Positions 53,977-62,612 of a DNA stretch of 64,000 nucleotides are shown piece by piece. The notes beneath the pieces were generated by a model. That model was not told where the DNA came from. It saw nothing but the letters and a program-made list of their open reading frames with translations, and made no database searches. Each line of letters opens with the position of its first letter. Position 1 is the stretch's first letter. The stretch comes from JACPVF01 sp964502095 (GTDB lineage: Bacteria; Chloroflexota; Anaerolineae; Anaerolineales; Villigracilaceae): contig CAZCUF010000005.1 of NCBI GenBank assembly GCA_964502095.1, positions 1-64,000 of the forward strand, written 5' to 3'. A program made the position numbers and the translations under genes.

Positions 53977-55043
53977 ATATTTCCAATCTCCCTCTTCTGG
54001 AACTGACCCGCGGTCAGATTGTCGAGTCGATTCATTACGGCGCCATCGCCATGGTGGATGTAAACGGCAAACTCCTGGCCTCCTATGGCGACCCGCAACT
54101 GGTCGCTTTTTTGCGCTCCAGCGCCAAACCGTTTCAGGCTTTGCCGTTTGTCGAACGCGGCGGCGTGGAACACTTTGGCCTGACGCCGCGTGAATTGTCG
54201 CTGGCCTGCGCTTCGCACGAAGGTTCCGCCATGCACCTTGAAACCGTGCGCGGCATGCAGGCAAAGATCGGTATTCATGAAAGCGATTTGCAGTGCGGCG
54301 TTCACATGCCGAGCGATGCGGTGATGTTTAAATCGCTGGTACAAAGCGGCGCCGCGTTGACTCCCAATATCAATAATTGTTCGGGCAAACATACCGCCAT
54401 GCTGGCGCATGCTAAAATGCGCGGCCTGCCGCTGGATACCTATCTCGACATCCAGCACCCCATTCAACAGGATATTCTGACAACCTTTTCTGAAATGAGC
54501 GGCTTCGCCCGCGGAAAGATCGAACTGGGTGTGGACGGTTGCTCTGCGCCTAATTTCGCGGTCCCGCTTTACCATGCCGCGCTGGCTTTTGCGCGTCTCT
54601 CTGACCCGCGCGGACTGCCCGAGCCGCGCGCAGTTGCCTGCCGCAAAATCACCTCTGCCATGACAACTTATCCTGAGATGGTCAGCGGCTTCGGTGAATT
54701 CGATTGCGAACTAATGAAGGTGGGCGAAGGAAAGATCGTTTGCAAACGCGGCGCGGAAGGTTTTCAGGCGCTCGGCTTGTTGCCGGGAGCGCTGGGCCCC
54801 GATTCACCCGGCGTAGGGATTGCGTTCAAGGTTTCGGATGGCGACGCCTCGCGTATGTCAGTTCAACTTGAAGCTTCGAACCGAGTCCGCCCGGCGGTTG
54901 TGATGGAAATTTTGCGCCAAATGAAGGTTTTATCGCCCGCGCAAATGCAAAAATTAGCCGCGTTCGGTCCGATCAAACCGATCAAAAATCACCGCGGAAT
55001 TGTTACCGGCGAATCGCGGCCGGCATTTCACCTTATTGATTGA
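53973..55043 (+). CDS. Asparaginase family protein (AnsA/asparaginase II type)
   Basis: A 356-residue protein with GTG start overlapping the previous stop (GTGA). It carries the PF06089-type motifs FLRSSAKPFQALPFVE, LACASHEGSAMHLE and NNCSGKHTAMLAHA, ending with KNHRGIVTGE. This family hydrolyses L-asparagine to aspartate and ammonia in the cytoplasm and is unrelated to the classical two-domain type II enzyme. Translational coupling to the MBL-fold gene suggests a shared operon with nth and the deacylase downstream. Confidence 0.88.
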   Translation: MNISNLPLLELTRGQIVESIHYGAIAMVDVNGKLLASYGDPQLVAFLRSSAKPFQALPFVERGGVEHFGLTPRELSLACASHEGSAMHLETVRGMQAKIGIHESDLQCGVHMPSDAVMFKSLVQSGAALTPNINNCSGKHTAMLAHAKMRGLPLDTYLDIQHPIQQDILTTFSEMSGFARGKIELGVDGCSAPNFAVPLYHAALAFARLSDPRGLPEPRAVACRKITSAMTTYPEMVSGFGEFDCELMKVGEGKIVCKRGAEGFQALGLLPGALGPDSPGVGIAFKVSDGDASRMSVQLEASNRVRPAVVMEILRQMKVLSPAQMQKLAAFGPIKPIKNHRGIVTGESRPAFHLID

Positions 55044-55051
55044 TCTCCTCC

Positions 55052-55768
55052 ATGAAAAACCTGGCACAACGCGCTCTCAAAGTTCATCAGCGGCTAATGG
55101 CGGTCTTCGGCGAGCCGATCTGGCGCGATCCCATGCCGCCGATTCACGAATTGGTTGACACGATCCTTTCTCAAAACACCAACGATCGCAATCGCGACCG
55201 GGCCTTCAATGCTTTGTGCGCCCGGTTTCCAAGCTGGGAAAAGGTGCGCGATGCCAAGACGGAGCAAGTGATCGATACCATTCGCCCGGCGGGGCTTGCC
55301 AATCAAAAGGGACCGCGCATCCAAAATGTACTGCGCGAGATCACCAAAGAACGCGGCAATCTGGACCTGTCTTTTCTCAAGGATATGCCGCTCGAAGAAG
55401 CGCGCGCCTGGTTAATGAAATTCAAGGGCATCGGCCCGAAAACTGCGGCAATTGTTTTATGCTTTTCGTTGGGCCGGCCTGCCTTTCCCGTTGACACACA
55501 TATTTACCGCGTGACGGGCCGCATCGGACTCCGCCCGCAGAAGATGACCGTTGAACAGGCTCATCCTCACCTCGAGAGTCTCTTCCCGCCCGAAACATAT
55601 TACGCCGCGCATTTGAATTTGATTCGCCTTGGCCGGGAATTTTGCCATCCGCGCAATCCCGATTGCCCGCATTGTCCGGTCTGTGACTTGTGCGATTATG
55701 GGAGGGCGCATACCTCGCCCGCGCAGAGACCGAAAGCCGCGCGGAAACGCTCTGCATCTGCGCGATAG
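55052..55768 (+). CDS. nth: Endonuclease III (DNA glycosylase/AP lyase)
   Basis: A 238-residue enzyme. The helix-hairpin-helix GPD motif spans LMKFKGIGPKTAAIVL (catalytic K130) to FPVDTHIYRV (D148). The 4Fe-4S cluster is C198-x6-C205-x2-C208-x5-C214, exactly as in E. coli Nth. It removes oxidised pyrimidines in base-excision repair. The C-terminal tail is basic and slightly extended. The ATG at 55052 is used. A TTG four codons upstream overlaps the previous stop. Confidence 0.93.
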   Translation: MKNLAQRALKVHQRLMAVFGEPIWRDPMPPIHELVDTILSQNTNDRNRDRAFNALCARFPSWEKVRDAKTEQVIDTIRPAGLANQKGPRIQNVLREITKERGNLDLSFLKDMPLEEARAWLMKFKGIGPKTAAIVLCFSLGRPAFPVDTHIYRVTGRIGLRPQKMTVEQAHPHLESLFPPETYYAAHLNLIRLGREFCHPRNPDCPHCPVCDLCDYGRAHTSPAQRPKAARKRSASAR

Positions 55769-55780
55769 ATCTGGCAACGC

Positions 55781-56293
55781 ATGATGGATCAAATGCCTCC
55801 CGTCAGCCTGGCGCTGGAAAAACTTGGAATCCCTCATCGTGTCTTTCGTCACCCGGGGCCGGTGAATTCGCTGGAGCAGGCCGCGCGTGAGCGCGGTCAT
55901 CGCGTGGAACAGGTGGTGCGGAGCATCCTGTTTCGCTTGCGCGGCGACGAGTATGTGATGGTTTTAATGGCCGGGCCGCAGCAGGTTTCGTGGAAAGCAT
56001 TGAGGAAACACCTCGGTCATTCCCGGATTTCGATGGCGAGCGAAGAAGAGGTGCTGGCTGTAACCGGATATCGAATCGGCGCGGTGGGGCCGTTCGGTTT
56101 ACCGAACAGGCTCAAGGTTCTGATCGACCCGGGTGTGCTGATCGAAGATGAAGTTTCGATTGGATCCGGCGTACGCGGCACAACAGTCATTTTGAAGAGC
56201 GCGGACTTACTGCGCGGCTTGGGGGAGGCGGAAGTGGTTCCACTTGCGGAATCGGAAAATCAGCCTCGACGAAATTCAATATCCGATTTATAA
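55781..56293 (+). CDS. YbaK/EbsC-type aminoacyl-tRNA deacylase
   Basis: A 170-residue protein of the YbaK/ProX editing family (LGIPHRVFRHPG, QVVRSILFRLRGDEYVMVLM, GYRIGAVGPFGLPN, then VSIGSGVRGTTVILKSADLL). It probably hydrolyses mischarged tRNAs in trans. Which amino acid is edited cannot be told. It follows nth by 12 bp and ends shortly before the Rrf2 regulator. Confidence 0.88.
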   Translation: MMDQMPPVSLALEKLGIPHRVFRHPGPVNSLEQAARERGHRVEQVVRSILFRLRGDEYVMVLMAGPQQVSWKALRKHLGHSRISMASEEEVLAVTGYRIGAVGPFGLPNRLKVLIDPGVLIEDEVSIGSGVRGTTVILKSADLLRGLGEAEVVPLAESENQPRRNSISDL

Positions 56294-56325
56294 TTGTTCT
56301 ATATCTCCTATAAGGATAGTAGACA

Positions 56326-56775
56326 ATGCGCCTTTCGAAACGCGGCGAATATGGGTTGAGGGCCATGATCATTTTGGCCGAAGCTCAGAAAAACAGCCCT
56401 CCCGGCATGGTGCAGATCAAAGCGATCTCACAGCGCGATCAGATCCCGGCCAAGTTCCTTGAGCAGATTTTATTGGCGCTCAAAAACGCCGGTTTATTGC
56501 ACAGCAAAATGGGCGTCGGCGGCGGCTATTACCTCTCCAAAACGTCCGATCAAATTTCGCTGGGGCAAATTGTGCGCGTGCTGGATGGACCGTTGGCGCC
56601 GATCAATTGCGTTTCGCAAATGGCCTATGAACCTTGCGGCTGTCCCGATGAAAACACTTGCGGCCTCCGCATGGTTATGGCGGATGTGCGCAATGCCATC
56701 GCCGATATTTTAGATGGCACCACACTGGCGATGGTCACGAAGCGGGTGGAAGCCCAGGTTTTGAAAAGCAGGTAA
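56326..56775 (+). CDS. Rrf2-family transcriptional regulator
   Basis: A 149-residue regulator with an N-terminal winged helix (MRLSKRGEYGLRAMIILAEA, then QIPAKFLEQIL and GVGGGYYLSK). Four cysteines in the C-terminal part (C95, C104, C106, C112) have the kind of spacing that binds an Fe-S cluster in IscR/NsrR/RsrR relatives. It likely senses redox or iron-sulfur status. A TATAAT-like box and a small TCCTATAAGGA palindrome lie just before its ATG and may be an autoregulatory site. It sits ahead of pstSCAB, with 133 bp between. Confidence 0.88.
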   Translation: MRLSKRGEYGLRAMIILAEAQKNSPPGMVQIKAISQRDQIPAKFLEQILLALKNAGLLHSKMGVGGGYYLSKTSDQISLGQIVRVLDGPLAPINCVSQMAYEPCGCPDENTCGLRMVMADVRNAIADILDGTTLAMVTKRVEAQVLKSR

Positions 56776-56804
56776 AGGTGGGAAATTTTGAACATAAATT
56801 TTTT

Positions 56805-56822
56805 TATACTAAAAGTATACTT
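56805..56822 (+). promoter_or_regulatory. Overlapping palindromes upstream of pstS
   Basis: TATACT-AAA-AGTATA (56805-56819) overlaps AAGTATACTT (56813-56822) inside a very AT-rich 133-bp gap. The TATACT boxes could be -10 elements. The symmetry suggests an operator for a dimeric regulator, possibly the neighbouring Rrf2 protein. No canonical Pho box was recognised. Confidence 0.5.
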
Positions 56823-56908
56823 AAATTATAGATATTATTATATTTAGACAAATAAGGTAGAAATTTTCATTCAAGGAAGCGTTCTTTCAAAAAAAGAGAG
56901 GAACAGGA

Positions 56909-57910
56909 ATGAGAACCAAATTGAAAACCTTGCTTGTTGCACTCGTACTTGGAATGTTATTGACATCGGCTTGCGGTATCCTTCCCGCTCCAGCCGTTTC
57001 ACAGCCGCCTGCCGCGACGCGGTCCGCGCAAGAGTCGTTGAGCGGAACCATTTCCATATCCGGCGCGTTCGCGCTGTATCCCATGATGACGGTTTGGGCG
57101 GAGGAATTCCAGAAGATTCACCCGAACGTTCAGTTTGATATTCAAGGCGGCGGCGCGGGCAAAGGGATGACCGACACGATTGCCGGCGCGGTCGATATTG
57201 GCATGATCTCACGCGCCATCAAACCTGAAGAGGAGTCGCAGGGCATCTTCTGGATTTCGGTTACGAAGGACGCGGTCTTTCCGGTGATTAGCGCGCAGAA
57301 TCCGGTGGCGGTAGATTTGATCGCTAAAGGGATCACTAAAGATATGTTCCATAAAATCTTCGTGACAGGCGAAATCAAGACCTGGGGTGAGGTGATTGGC
57401 AAGCCTGAGATCAAAGACGAAATTCATGTGTATACGCGTTCGGATTCGGCAGGCGCCGCGGATATTTGGGCGCAGTTTTGCGGCGGAAAAGCGCAGACAG
57501 ATATGCTGTCCACGGCGATCGGTATCAACGGTGAGCCGGCGCTGGTGGATACAGTCATTAAGGACCCATTGGGGATCGGCTTCAGCAACTTGAATAGCAC
57601 GTTCGATCTCAACAGTGGAAAACTGGTAGGCGGCGCGTTGGTTCCGCCTATCGATGTCAATGGGAATGGCCAGGCCGAGAGCGGCGAATATTTCCAAAAT
57701 AAAGCTGAAGCCGTTACAGCAGTTTCTTCCGGAAAGTATCCTTCGCCTCCGTCGCGTTTCGAAAACCTGGTCACCAAGGGAAACCCTGCCGGATTGACAC
57801 TGGAATTCATTACGTGGATTCTGACGGACGGCCAGCAATATCTCGATGCGGCCGGATATGTTCCGCTCACGGCAGATCAGCAGGCTGAGTCGCTGGCCAA
57901 ACTCCGATGA
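56909..57910 (+). CDS. pstS: Phosphate ABC transporter substrate-binding lipoprotein
   Basis: A 333-residue lipoprotein (lipobox LTSAC, Cys22). The PstS-like domain begins GTISISGAFALYPMMTVWAEEF and contains the phosphate-loop stretch IQGGGAGKGMTDTIAGAVDIG and VYTRSDSAGAADIW. It captures phosphate outside the membrane. AGAGAGGAACAGG precedes the ATG. It overlaps pstC by 4 bp. Confidence 0.92.
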   Translation: MRTKLKTLLVALVLGMLLTSACGILPAPAVSQPPAATRSAQESLSGTISISGAFALYPMMTVWAEEFQKIHPNVQFDIQGGGAGKGMTDTIAGAVDIGMISRAIKPEEESQGIFWISVTKDAVFPVISAQNPVAVDLIAKGITKDMFHKIFVTGEIKTWGEVIGKPEIKDEIHVYTRSDSAGAADIWAQFCGGKAQTDMLSTAIGINGEPALVDTVIKDPLGIGFSNLNSTFDLNSGKLVGGALVPPIDVNGNGQAESGEYFQNKAEAVTAVSSGKYPSPPSRFENLVTKGNPAGLTLEFITWILTDGQQYLDAAGYVPLTADQQAESLAKLR

Positions 57911-58899
57911 TGGAACTCGATCAACTGGCATCTTCGATGGAAGCGGGAGGCCGGCATGCCCGATCTTCCGCCGCGTCCCAACGCGCCCGCCGCGACTGGT
58001 CTGCGCGGCGTGTATTCTCGGCGATCACTTTACTGCCGATTCTCCTGATCGTAATTATCGGTATTGCCCTGATCGTGCGGTCGTGGCCGATATTAAGTTC
58101 TCAACCTTTGAAAGATCTGCTCTTTGGAAATATTTGGAAGCCGGACGAAAAGCTGTTCGGGTTTCGGCCGTTCATTATGGGCACATTTTGGGTGACGGCT
58201 GTCGGTGTATTGCTGGCGGTGCCGCCCTGTATTTTGATCGCAATCTACCTCGCAGAATACGCGCACGCGTTTGTGCGTTCCACAGCCAAGCCCATTTTGG
58301 ATCTGTTGGCGGCCATCCCGCCGGTGGTGTATGGCGTATGGGGATTGCTGGCTGTCGTCCCGTTTGTGAATCAGGTACTCGCACCATTCGCCAAGAGATG
58401 GCTGTCTGCCATTCCGATTTTCGCGGTCAATCAGCCGACAGGTTTTGGGATTCTGGCAGGCGGCATAGTTCTGGCTGTGATGACCGCGCCGTTTATTATC
58501 TCTGTGTTGTATGAAATTTTCGGCACGATCCCGAACGATTTGCGTTATGCCTCGCTGGCGGTGGGCGCGACGCGCTGGCAGACAATTCGCAGAGTAATTC
58601 TGCCGCAGATAATGCCGGGCATGCTGGCCGCGGTGGTGTTGGGAGCTTCGCGCGCGCTCGGGGAAACCATCGCAGTCATGATGGTGGTCGGGAACGTGGC
58701 CAAAGCCCCGGCTTCGATCTTCGACGCGGCTTATCCGCTTCCGGCGTTGATCGCCAACAATTACGGCGACATGATGTCCATTCCGCTGTACGACGCGGCC
58801 CTGTTGTGCGCGGCGCTGGTGTTATTGATTGTTATTCTGATTTTCAACATTCTCTCGACCCTCGTTCTGAAACGCATGTTGGAGCGAAAATGGGCATGA
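57907..58899 (+). CDS. pstC: Phosphate ABC transporter permease PstC
   Basis: A 330-residue permease with six helices. The EAA-type loop is ASLAVGATRWQTIRRVILPQ, and GASRALGETIAVMMVVGN contains the conserved RALGET. It forms the phosphate channel with PstA. The ATG overlaps the pstS stop (ATGA). Confidence 0.94.
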   Translation: MMELDQLASSMEAGGRHARSSAASQRARRDWSARRVFSAITLLPILLIVIIGIALIVRSWPILSSQPLKDLLFGNIWKPDEKLFGFRPFIMGTFWVTAVGVLLAVPPCILIAIYLAEYAHAFVRSTAKPILDLLAAIPPVVYGVWGLLAVVPFVNQVLAPFAKRWLSAIPIFAVNQPTGFGILAGGIVLAVMTAPFIISVLYEIFGTIPNDLRYASLAVGATRWQTIRRVILPQIMPGMLAAVVLGASRALGETIAVMMVVGNVAKAPASIFDAAYPLPALIANNYGDMMSIPLYDAALLCAALVLLIVILIFNILSTLVLKRMLERKWA

Positions 58900-59759
58900 A
58901 GAAGAATCGCTGGCAGAAACGTCACCTGAGCGAGTCGCTTATGAAGGCTTTGATGTGGGTCTCGCTGATCATCGTGACAGGCAGTCTCGGTATGATCTTG
59001 TGGACAGTAATAGCTCGAGGCCTGCCATCGCTTTCATGGGAGATGATCACGCAGTCGCCGAAAGGCGGGTTTTATATGGGCAGGGGCGGCGGTGTGTTGA
59101 ATGCCATCCTCGGCTCTTTGTATCTGGCAGGCGGCGGCACGTTATTGGCGTTGATCTTCAGCCTGCCCATCGCTCTATATCTTAAAACCTATCTTGGCAA
59201 TTCAAAACGGGGATATTACGTGCGCCTCTCGCTGGACGTGTTGTGGGGAATTCCCTCCATTGTGTACGGCGCATTCGGTTTTACTTTGATGCTCGCCATC
59301 GGACTGCGTGCCTCGCTTTTAGCCGGGATCATTGTGCTGGCCCTGATCGAACTGCCGATCATGACCCGCGCCATGGATGAGGTGATCCGCCGCATGCCCC
59401 CCGACCTGGAACAAGCCGCGCTGGCGCTCGGCTCCACGCGCTTTGAAGTGGCTCTGCAAGTTGTCATGCGGCAGATGCTGCCGGGAATCATGACAGCCGT
59501 TTTGCTGGCTTTCGGGCGCGGTATCGGTGACGCGGCTTCGGTCTTGTTTACAGCCGGTTACACGGACCGCCTGCCCACTTCATTGATGCGGCCGGCGGCC
59601 TCGCTTCCGCTGGCAGTCTTCTTCCAACTCGGTACACCCTATCCGGAGGTTCAGCAACGCGGCTACGCCTCGGCGTTACTGCTCACAATCATTATTCTGT
59701 CGGTCAGTTTCGGTTCGCGTTGGGCCTCGAGCCGCCTCGGCAGGTACACAGTCAAATAA
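58890..59759 (+). CDS. pstA: Phosphate ABC transporter permease PstA
   Basis: A 289-residue permease with six helices. It has DVLWGIPSIVYGAFGF, the EAA loop ALALGSTRFEVALQVVMRQM and GRGIGDAASVLFTAGY. The ATG at 58890 follows GGAG by 5 nt and overlaps pstC by 10 bp. A second ATG two codons later is equally possible. Confidence 0.92.
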   Translation: MGMKKNRWQKRHLSESLMKALMWVSLIIVTGSLGMILWTVIARGLPSLSWEMITQSPKGGFYMGRGGGVLNAILGSLYLAGGGTLLALIFSLPIALYLKTYLGNSKRGYYVRLSLDVLWGIPSIVYGAFGFTLMLAIGLRASLLAGIIVLALIELPIMTRAMDEVIRRMPPDLEQAALALGSTRFEVALQVVMRQMLPGIMTAVLLAFGRGIGDAASVLFTAGYTDRLPTSLMRPAASLPLAVFFQLGTPYPEVQQRGYASALLLTIIILSVSFGSRWASSRLGRYTVK

Positions 59760-59770
59760 AAGGACGATTG

Positions 59771-60526
59771 ATGGATGCTCATATTCGAGTCCGCAATCTA
59801 AACGCTTTCTACGGAAGACAACAGGCGTTGAAGGATATCAACATCGAGATTCCCAGGAGGCAGATCACGGTCATTATGGGGCCTTCAGGGTGCGGCAAGA
59901 CCACATTGCTCAAAACGTTCAACCGCTTCCTCGAATTGACCGACGGCACGCGCGTCTCTGGCGAAGTGCTGGTGGACGATCAGAATATTTACGCTTCTGA
60001 AGTGGATGTAACCGAGGTGCGCAAGCGCGTTGGTTTGCTGGCTCAACGTCCTGCGCCTTTACCCATGTCCATTTACGATAACGTGGTCTATGGTATGCAC
60101 ATCCATCGAATGAAAAAGGAGCGCAGACAGTATAAGCAGGCAGTTCGGCATTATTTGGAAATCGCCGGTTTATGGGAGGAAGTTCAAAAGCGGTTGCACG
60201 ATCCGGCTACAAGTTTATCGATTGGACAGCAACAACGTCTCTGCCTTGCCCGCGGTCTGGCTGTGGAACCTGAGATCATCCTCGGCGATGAGCCAACCTC
60301 CGCCCTCGACCCGATTTCTTCGCAGAATATCGAACAACGCCTGCTCGATCTCAAACAGAGTTACACCACGGTCATTGTGACGCACACCTTGCGTCAGGCT
60401 AAACGTCTCGCAGATTATGTGATTTATATGTATCTGGGTGAGGTTCTGGAGGCGGGACCGGCAGGAAAAGTGTTCGAAGATCCACAGCATCCGCGTACGC
60501 GAGCCTACCTGGAAGGGCAGATCTAG
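59771..60526 (+). CDS. pstB: Phosphate ABC transporter ATP-binding protein PstB
   Basis: A 251-residue ATPase. It has Walker A GPSGCGKTT, Walker B ILGDEPTSALDP and H-loop VIVTHTLRQAKR. The ABC signature reads LSIGQQQRL, with Ile replacing the first Gly of the usual LSGGQ. AAGGA precedes the ATG at 59771. It completes pstSCAB. No phoU follows; the next gene is coaBC. Confidence 0.93.
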   Translation: MDAHIRVRNLNAFYGRQQALKDINIEIPRRQITVIMGPSGCGKTTLLKTFNRFLELTDGTRVSGEVLVDDQNIYASEVDVTEVRKRVGLLAQRPAPLPMSIYDNVVYGMHIHRMKKERRQYKQAVRHYLEIAGLWEEVQKRLHDPATSLSIGQQQRLCLARGLAVEPEIILGDEPTSALDPISSQNIEQRLLDLKQSYTTVIVTHTLRQAKRLADYVIYMYLGEVLEAGPAGKVFEDPQHPRTRAYLEGQI

Positions 60527-60564
60527 TATTCAATAATGCAAATAATTGGATGGGGTTTGAACGG

Positions 60565-60570
60565 TATAAT
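60565..60570 (+). promoter_or_regulatory. -10 box of coaBC, probably leaderless
   Basis: A perfect TATAAT ends 8 nt before the ATG at 60579. The intervening bases TAACTTCT contain no ribosome binding site. Confidence 0.55.
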
Positions 60571-60578
60571 TAACTTCT

Positions 60579-61793
60579 ATGACCGTCCTTGCGGGCAAAC
60601 ATATCCTCCTGGGCGTGACCGGTTCGATTGCGGCCTATAAAGCCGCCGACCTTGCCTCCAAATTAACCCAATCTGGCGCGCAAGTGGATGTGATCCTGAC
60701 CGCCGCGGCGGAAAAATTCATTACGCCGCTCACTTTTCAATCGGTCACCGGCCGCCGCGCCTATGATGATTCCGATCTGTGGGGTAACGAAGCGCATGTC
60801 CTGCATGTGGGCCTGGCGAACTCTACCGATCTTTTGATCGTTGCTCCGTGCACAGCCGATACACTTGCCAAGCTTGCGTACGGTCTCGCCGACAATTTGC
60901 TGACGGTCACTGCGCTGGCTAATCGTTCGCCGCTGTTGATCGCGCCCGCCATGGACGGCGGCATGTTCGAGGCGCCTGTTACGCAGGAGAATCTTGCCAG
61001 ATTGAAAGAACATGGCGCGATCATTATTGGCCCGGTGGAGGGCCACCTGGCTTCTGGGCTTTCAGGCACGGGGCGCATGGTGGAACCGGCTGAACTGCTG
61101 GGCCATATTCGGCTGGCGTTGGGAAAGCGTGGCAAGCTGGCAGGCAGGAAAGTAATTGTCACCGCGGGCGGTACGCAGGAAGCGCTCGACCCGGTGCGCG
61201 TGCTGACCAATCATTCCTCCGGCAGGCAGGGTTACGCGCTGGCGCAGGCCGCGCTCGATTCCGGCGCGGACGTGATGCTGGTCACTGCGCCGACCGCGTT
61301 GACTCCGCCTGTGGGTGCGCGCGTGATCCACGCCCGTTCGGCGGAGGAGATGAAAGATGCGGTGCTGGCGCAAGCCGTTACTGCCGATGTGTTGGTCATG
61401 GCGGCGGCGGTGGCAGATTTCCGCCCAAAACACGCGGCGGCCGATAAGCTCAAAAAGCGGGCTGGAATTCCGCAGATCGAACTCGAAGCGACGCCCGATA
61501 TTCTGAAAACGGTGGCAGGTCTGAGGTCCGAAAAGAATCGACCGCGCGTAGTGGTCGGCTTCGCGGCCGAGTCGCGCGATCTGCTCGAAAATGCAGGTGA
61601 GAAATTGAAGTCCAAACATCTTGATTTGATTGCCGCAAACGATATTTCTGCAGAAGGCGCGGGGTTCGGCGGGGAAACCAATCGCGTGACTTTGCTTTTT
61701 TCGGATGGCAGGCGCGAGGGACTGCCGTTGATCAGCAAAGCCGAGGTGGCTGAGATCATAATCGAACACATTGCGGCCCTGTTGGAGGGATGA
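60579..61793 (+). CDS. coaBC: Bifunctional phosphopantothenoylcysteine decarboxylase / phosphopantothenate-cysteine ligase
   Basis: A 404-residue enzyme. The N-terminal flavoprotein CoaC (1 to about 180) has GVTGSIAAYKAADLASKL, the catalytic His (H76) and APCTADTLAKLAYGLADNLL. The ligase CoaB follows with VTAGGTQEALDPVRVLTNHS and MAAAVADFRP. It performs two steps of coenzyme A synthesis. Compared with E. coli Dfp, Asn125 of PAMN is D126 here and the catalytic Cys158 is S159 (LASG). It overlaps the next gene by 4 bp. Confidence 0.94.
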   Translation: MTVLAGKHILLGVTGSIAAYKAADLASKLTQSGAQVDVILTAAAEKFITPLTFQSVTGRRAYDDSDLWGNEAHVLHVGLANSTDLLIVAPCTADTLAKLAYGLADNLLTVTALANRSPLLIAPAMDGGMFEAPVTQENLARLKEHGAIIIGPVEGHLASGLSGTGRMVEPAELLGHIRLALGKRGKLAGRKVIVTAGGTQEALDPVRVLTNHSSGRQGYALAQAALDSGADVMLVTAPTALTPPVGARVIHARSAEEMKDAVLAQAVTADVLVMAAAVADFRPKHAAADKLKKRAGIPQIELEATPDILKTVAGLRSEKNRPRVVVGFAAESRDLLENAGEKLKSKHLDLIAANDISAEGAGFGGETNRVTLLFSDGRREGLPLISKAEVAEIIIEHIAALLEG

Positions 61794-62524
61794 TGCGCGT
61801 TCTCGTTATGTCGGATATTCACGCCAATTACACCGCGCTCGAAACTGTGCTGGCAGATGCCGGCCAGGCGGATGAGATTTGGTGCCTCGGCGATCTGGTA
61901 GGTTACGGCCCCGATCCCAATGCGGTGGTGGAGGCGGTGCGTGAACTTCCCAATCTCACTTGTCTGTTGGGCAATCACGATGTGGCCGTCATCGGCAAGA
62001 TGCCGCTCGAAACGTTCAACGGCGACGCCCGCCGTTCGCTGACATGGACCGAAAAAGTGTTGAGCGCCGACAACATGGATTTTCTGCGCACCCTGCCGCA
62101 AACCACCAAAGTGCGCGGGGAAGCCACGCTGGCGCACGGCAGTCCGCGCGACCCGTTGTGGGAATATGTGCTGAATACATTATCGGCGCGGCTGAATTTT
62201 TCGCATTTCGATACGCCCTGGTGTTTTGTGGGACATTCGCACATCCAGTGTATTTTTCGTTTGAACCAGGCCACCGACCGCGTGACGCTGGAGAATCCCA
62301 GATTGGATGCACCGCTCGAACTGACCCCGCGCCTGATTCTGAACCCGGGCTCGGTGGGCCAGCCGCGTGACCGCGACTCGCGCGCCGCCTACGCCATCTA
62401 CGATACGACCGCCCACAGCTGGCAACCGCATCGTGTGAAATATAATATTCCCGAAGTGCAGGAGCGTATCCGCAGTGCGGGCCTGCCGGAGAAACATGCT
62501 TTGCGATTGGCGGAAGGCTGGTAG
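61790..62524 (+). CDS. Metallophosphoesterase, YfcE/MJ0936-like
   Basis: A 244-residue calcineurin-like phosphoesterase. The metal motifs are DIHANYTALE (D-x-H), CLGDLVGYGPDPNAV (GD), LLGNHDVAV (GNHD) and FVGHSHIQC (GHSH), ending in LILNPGSVGQPRD. It hydrolyses phosphodiesters of unknown identity in the cytoplasm. Two ATGs are adjacent. The first overlaps the coaBC stop. Confidence 0.9.
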   Translation: MMRVLVMSDIHANYTALETVLADAGQADEIWCLGDLVGYGPDPNAVVEAVRELPNLTCLLGNHDVAVIGKMPLETFNGDARRSLTWTEKVLSADNMDFLRTLPQTTKVRGEATLAHGSPRDPLWEYVLNTLSARLNFSHFDTPWCFVGHSHIQCIFRLNQATDRVTLENPRLDAPLELTPRLILNPGSVGQPRDRDSRAAYAIYDTTAHSWQPHRVKYNIPEVQERIRSAGLPEKHALRLAEGW

Positions 62525-62612
62525 CGGGACAGTCGGCTCATTCATAGAGGAACTTTTTATTTTAGGGAGGCGTCTTTAGTGGGAGAAATTCTATGAATGA
62601 GGAGAAGAGCCC

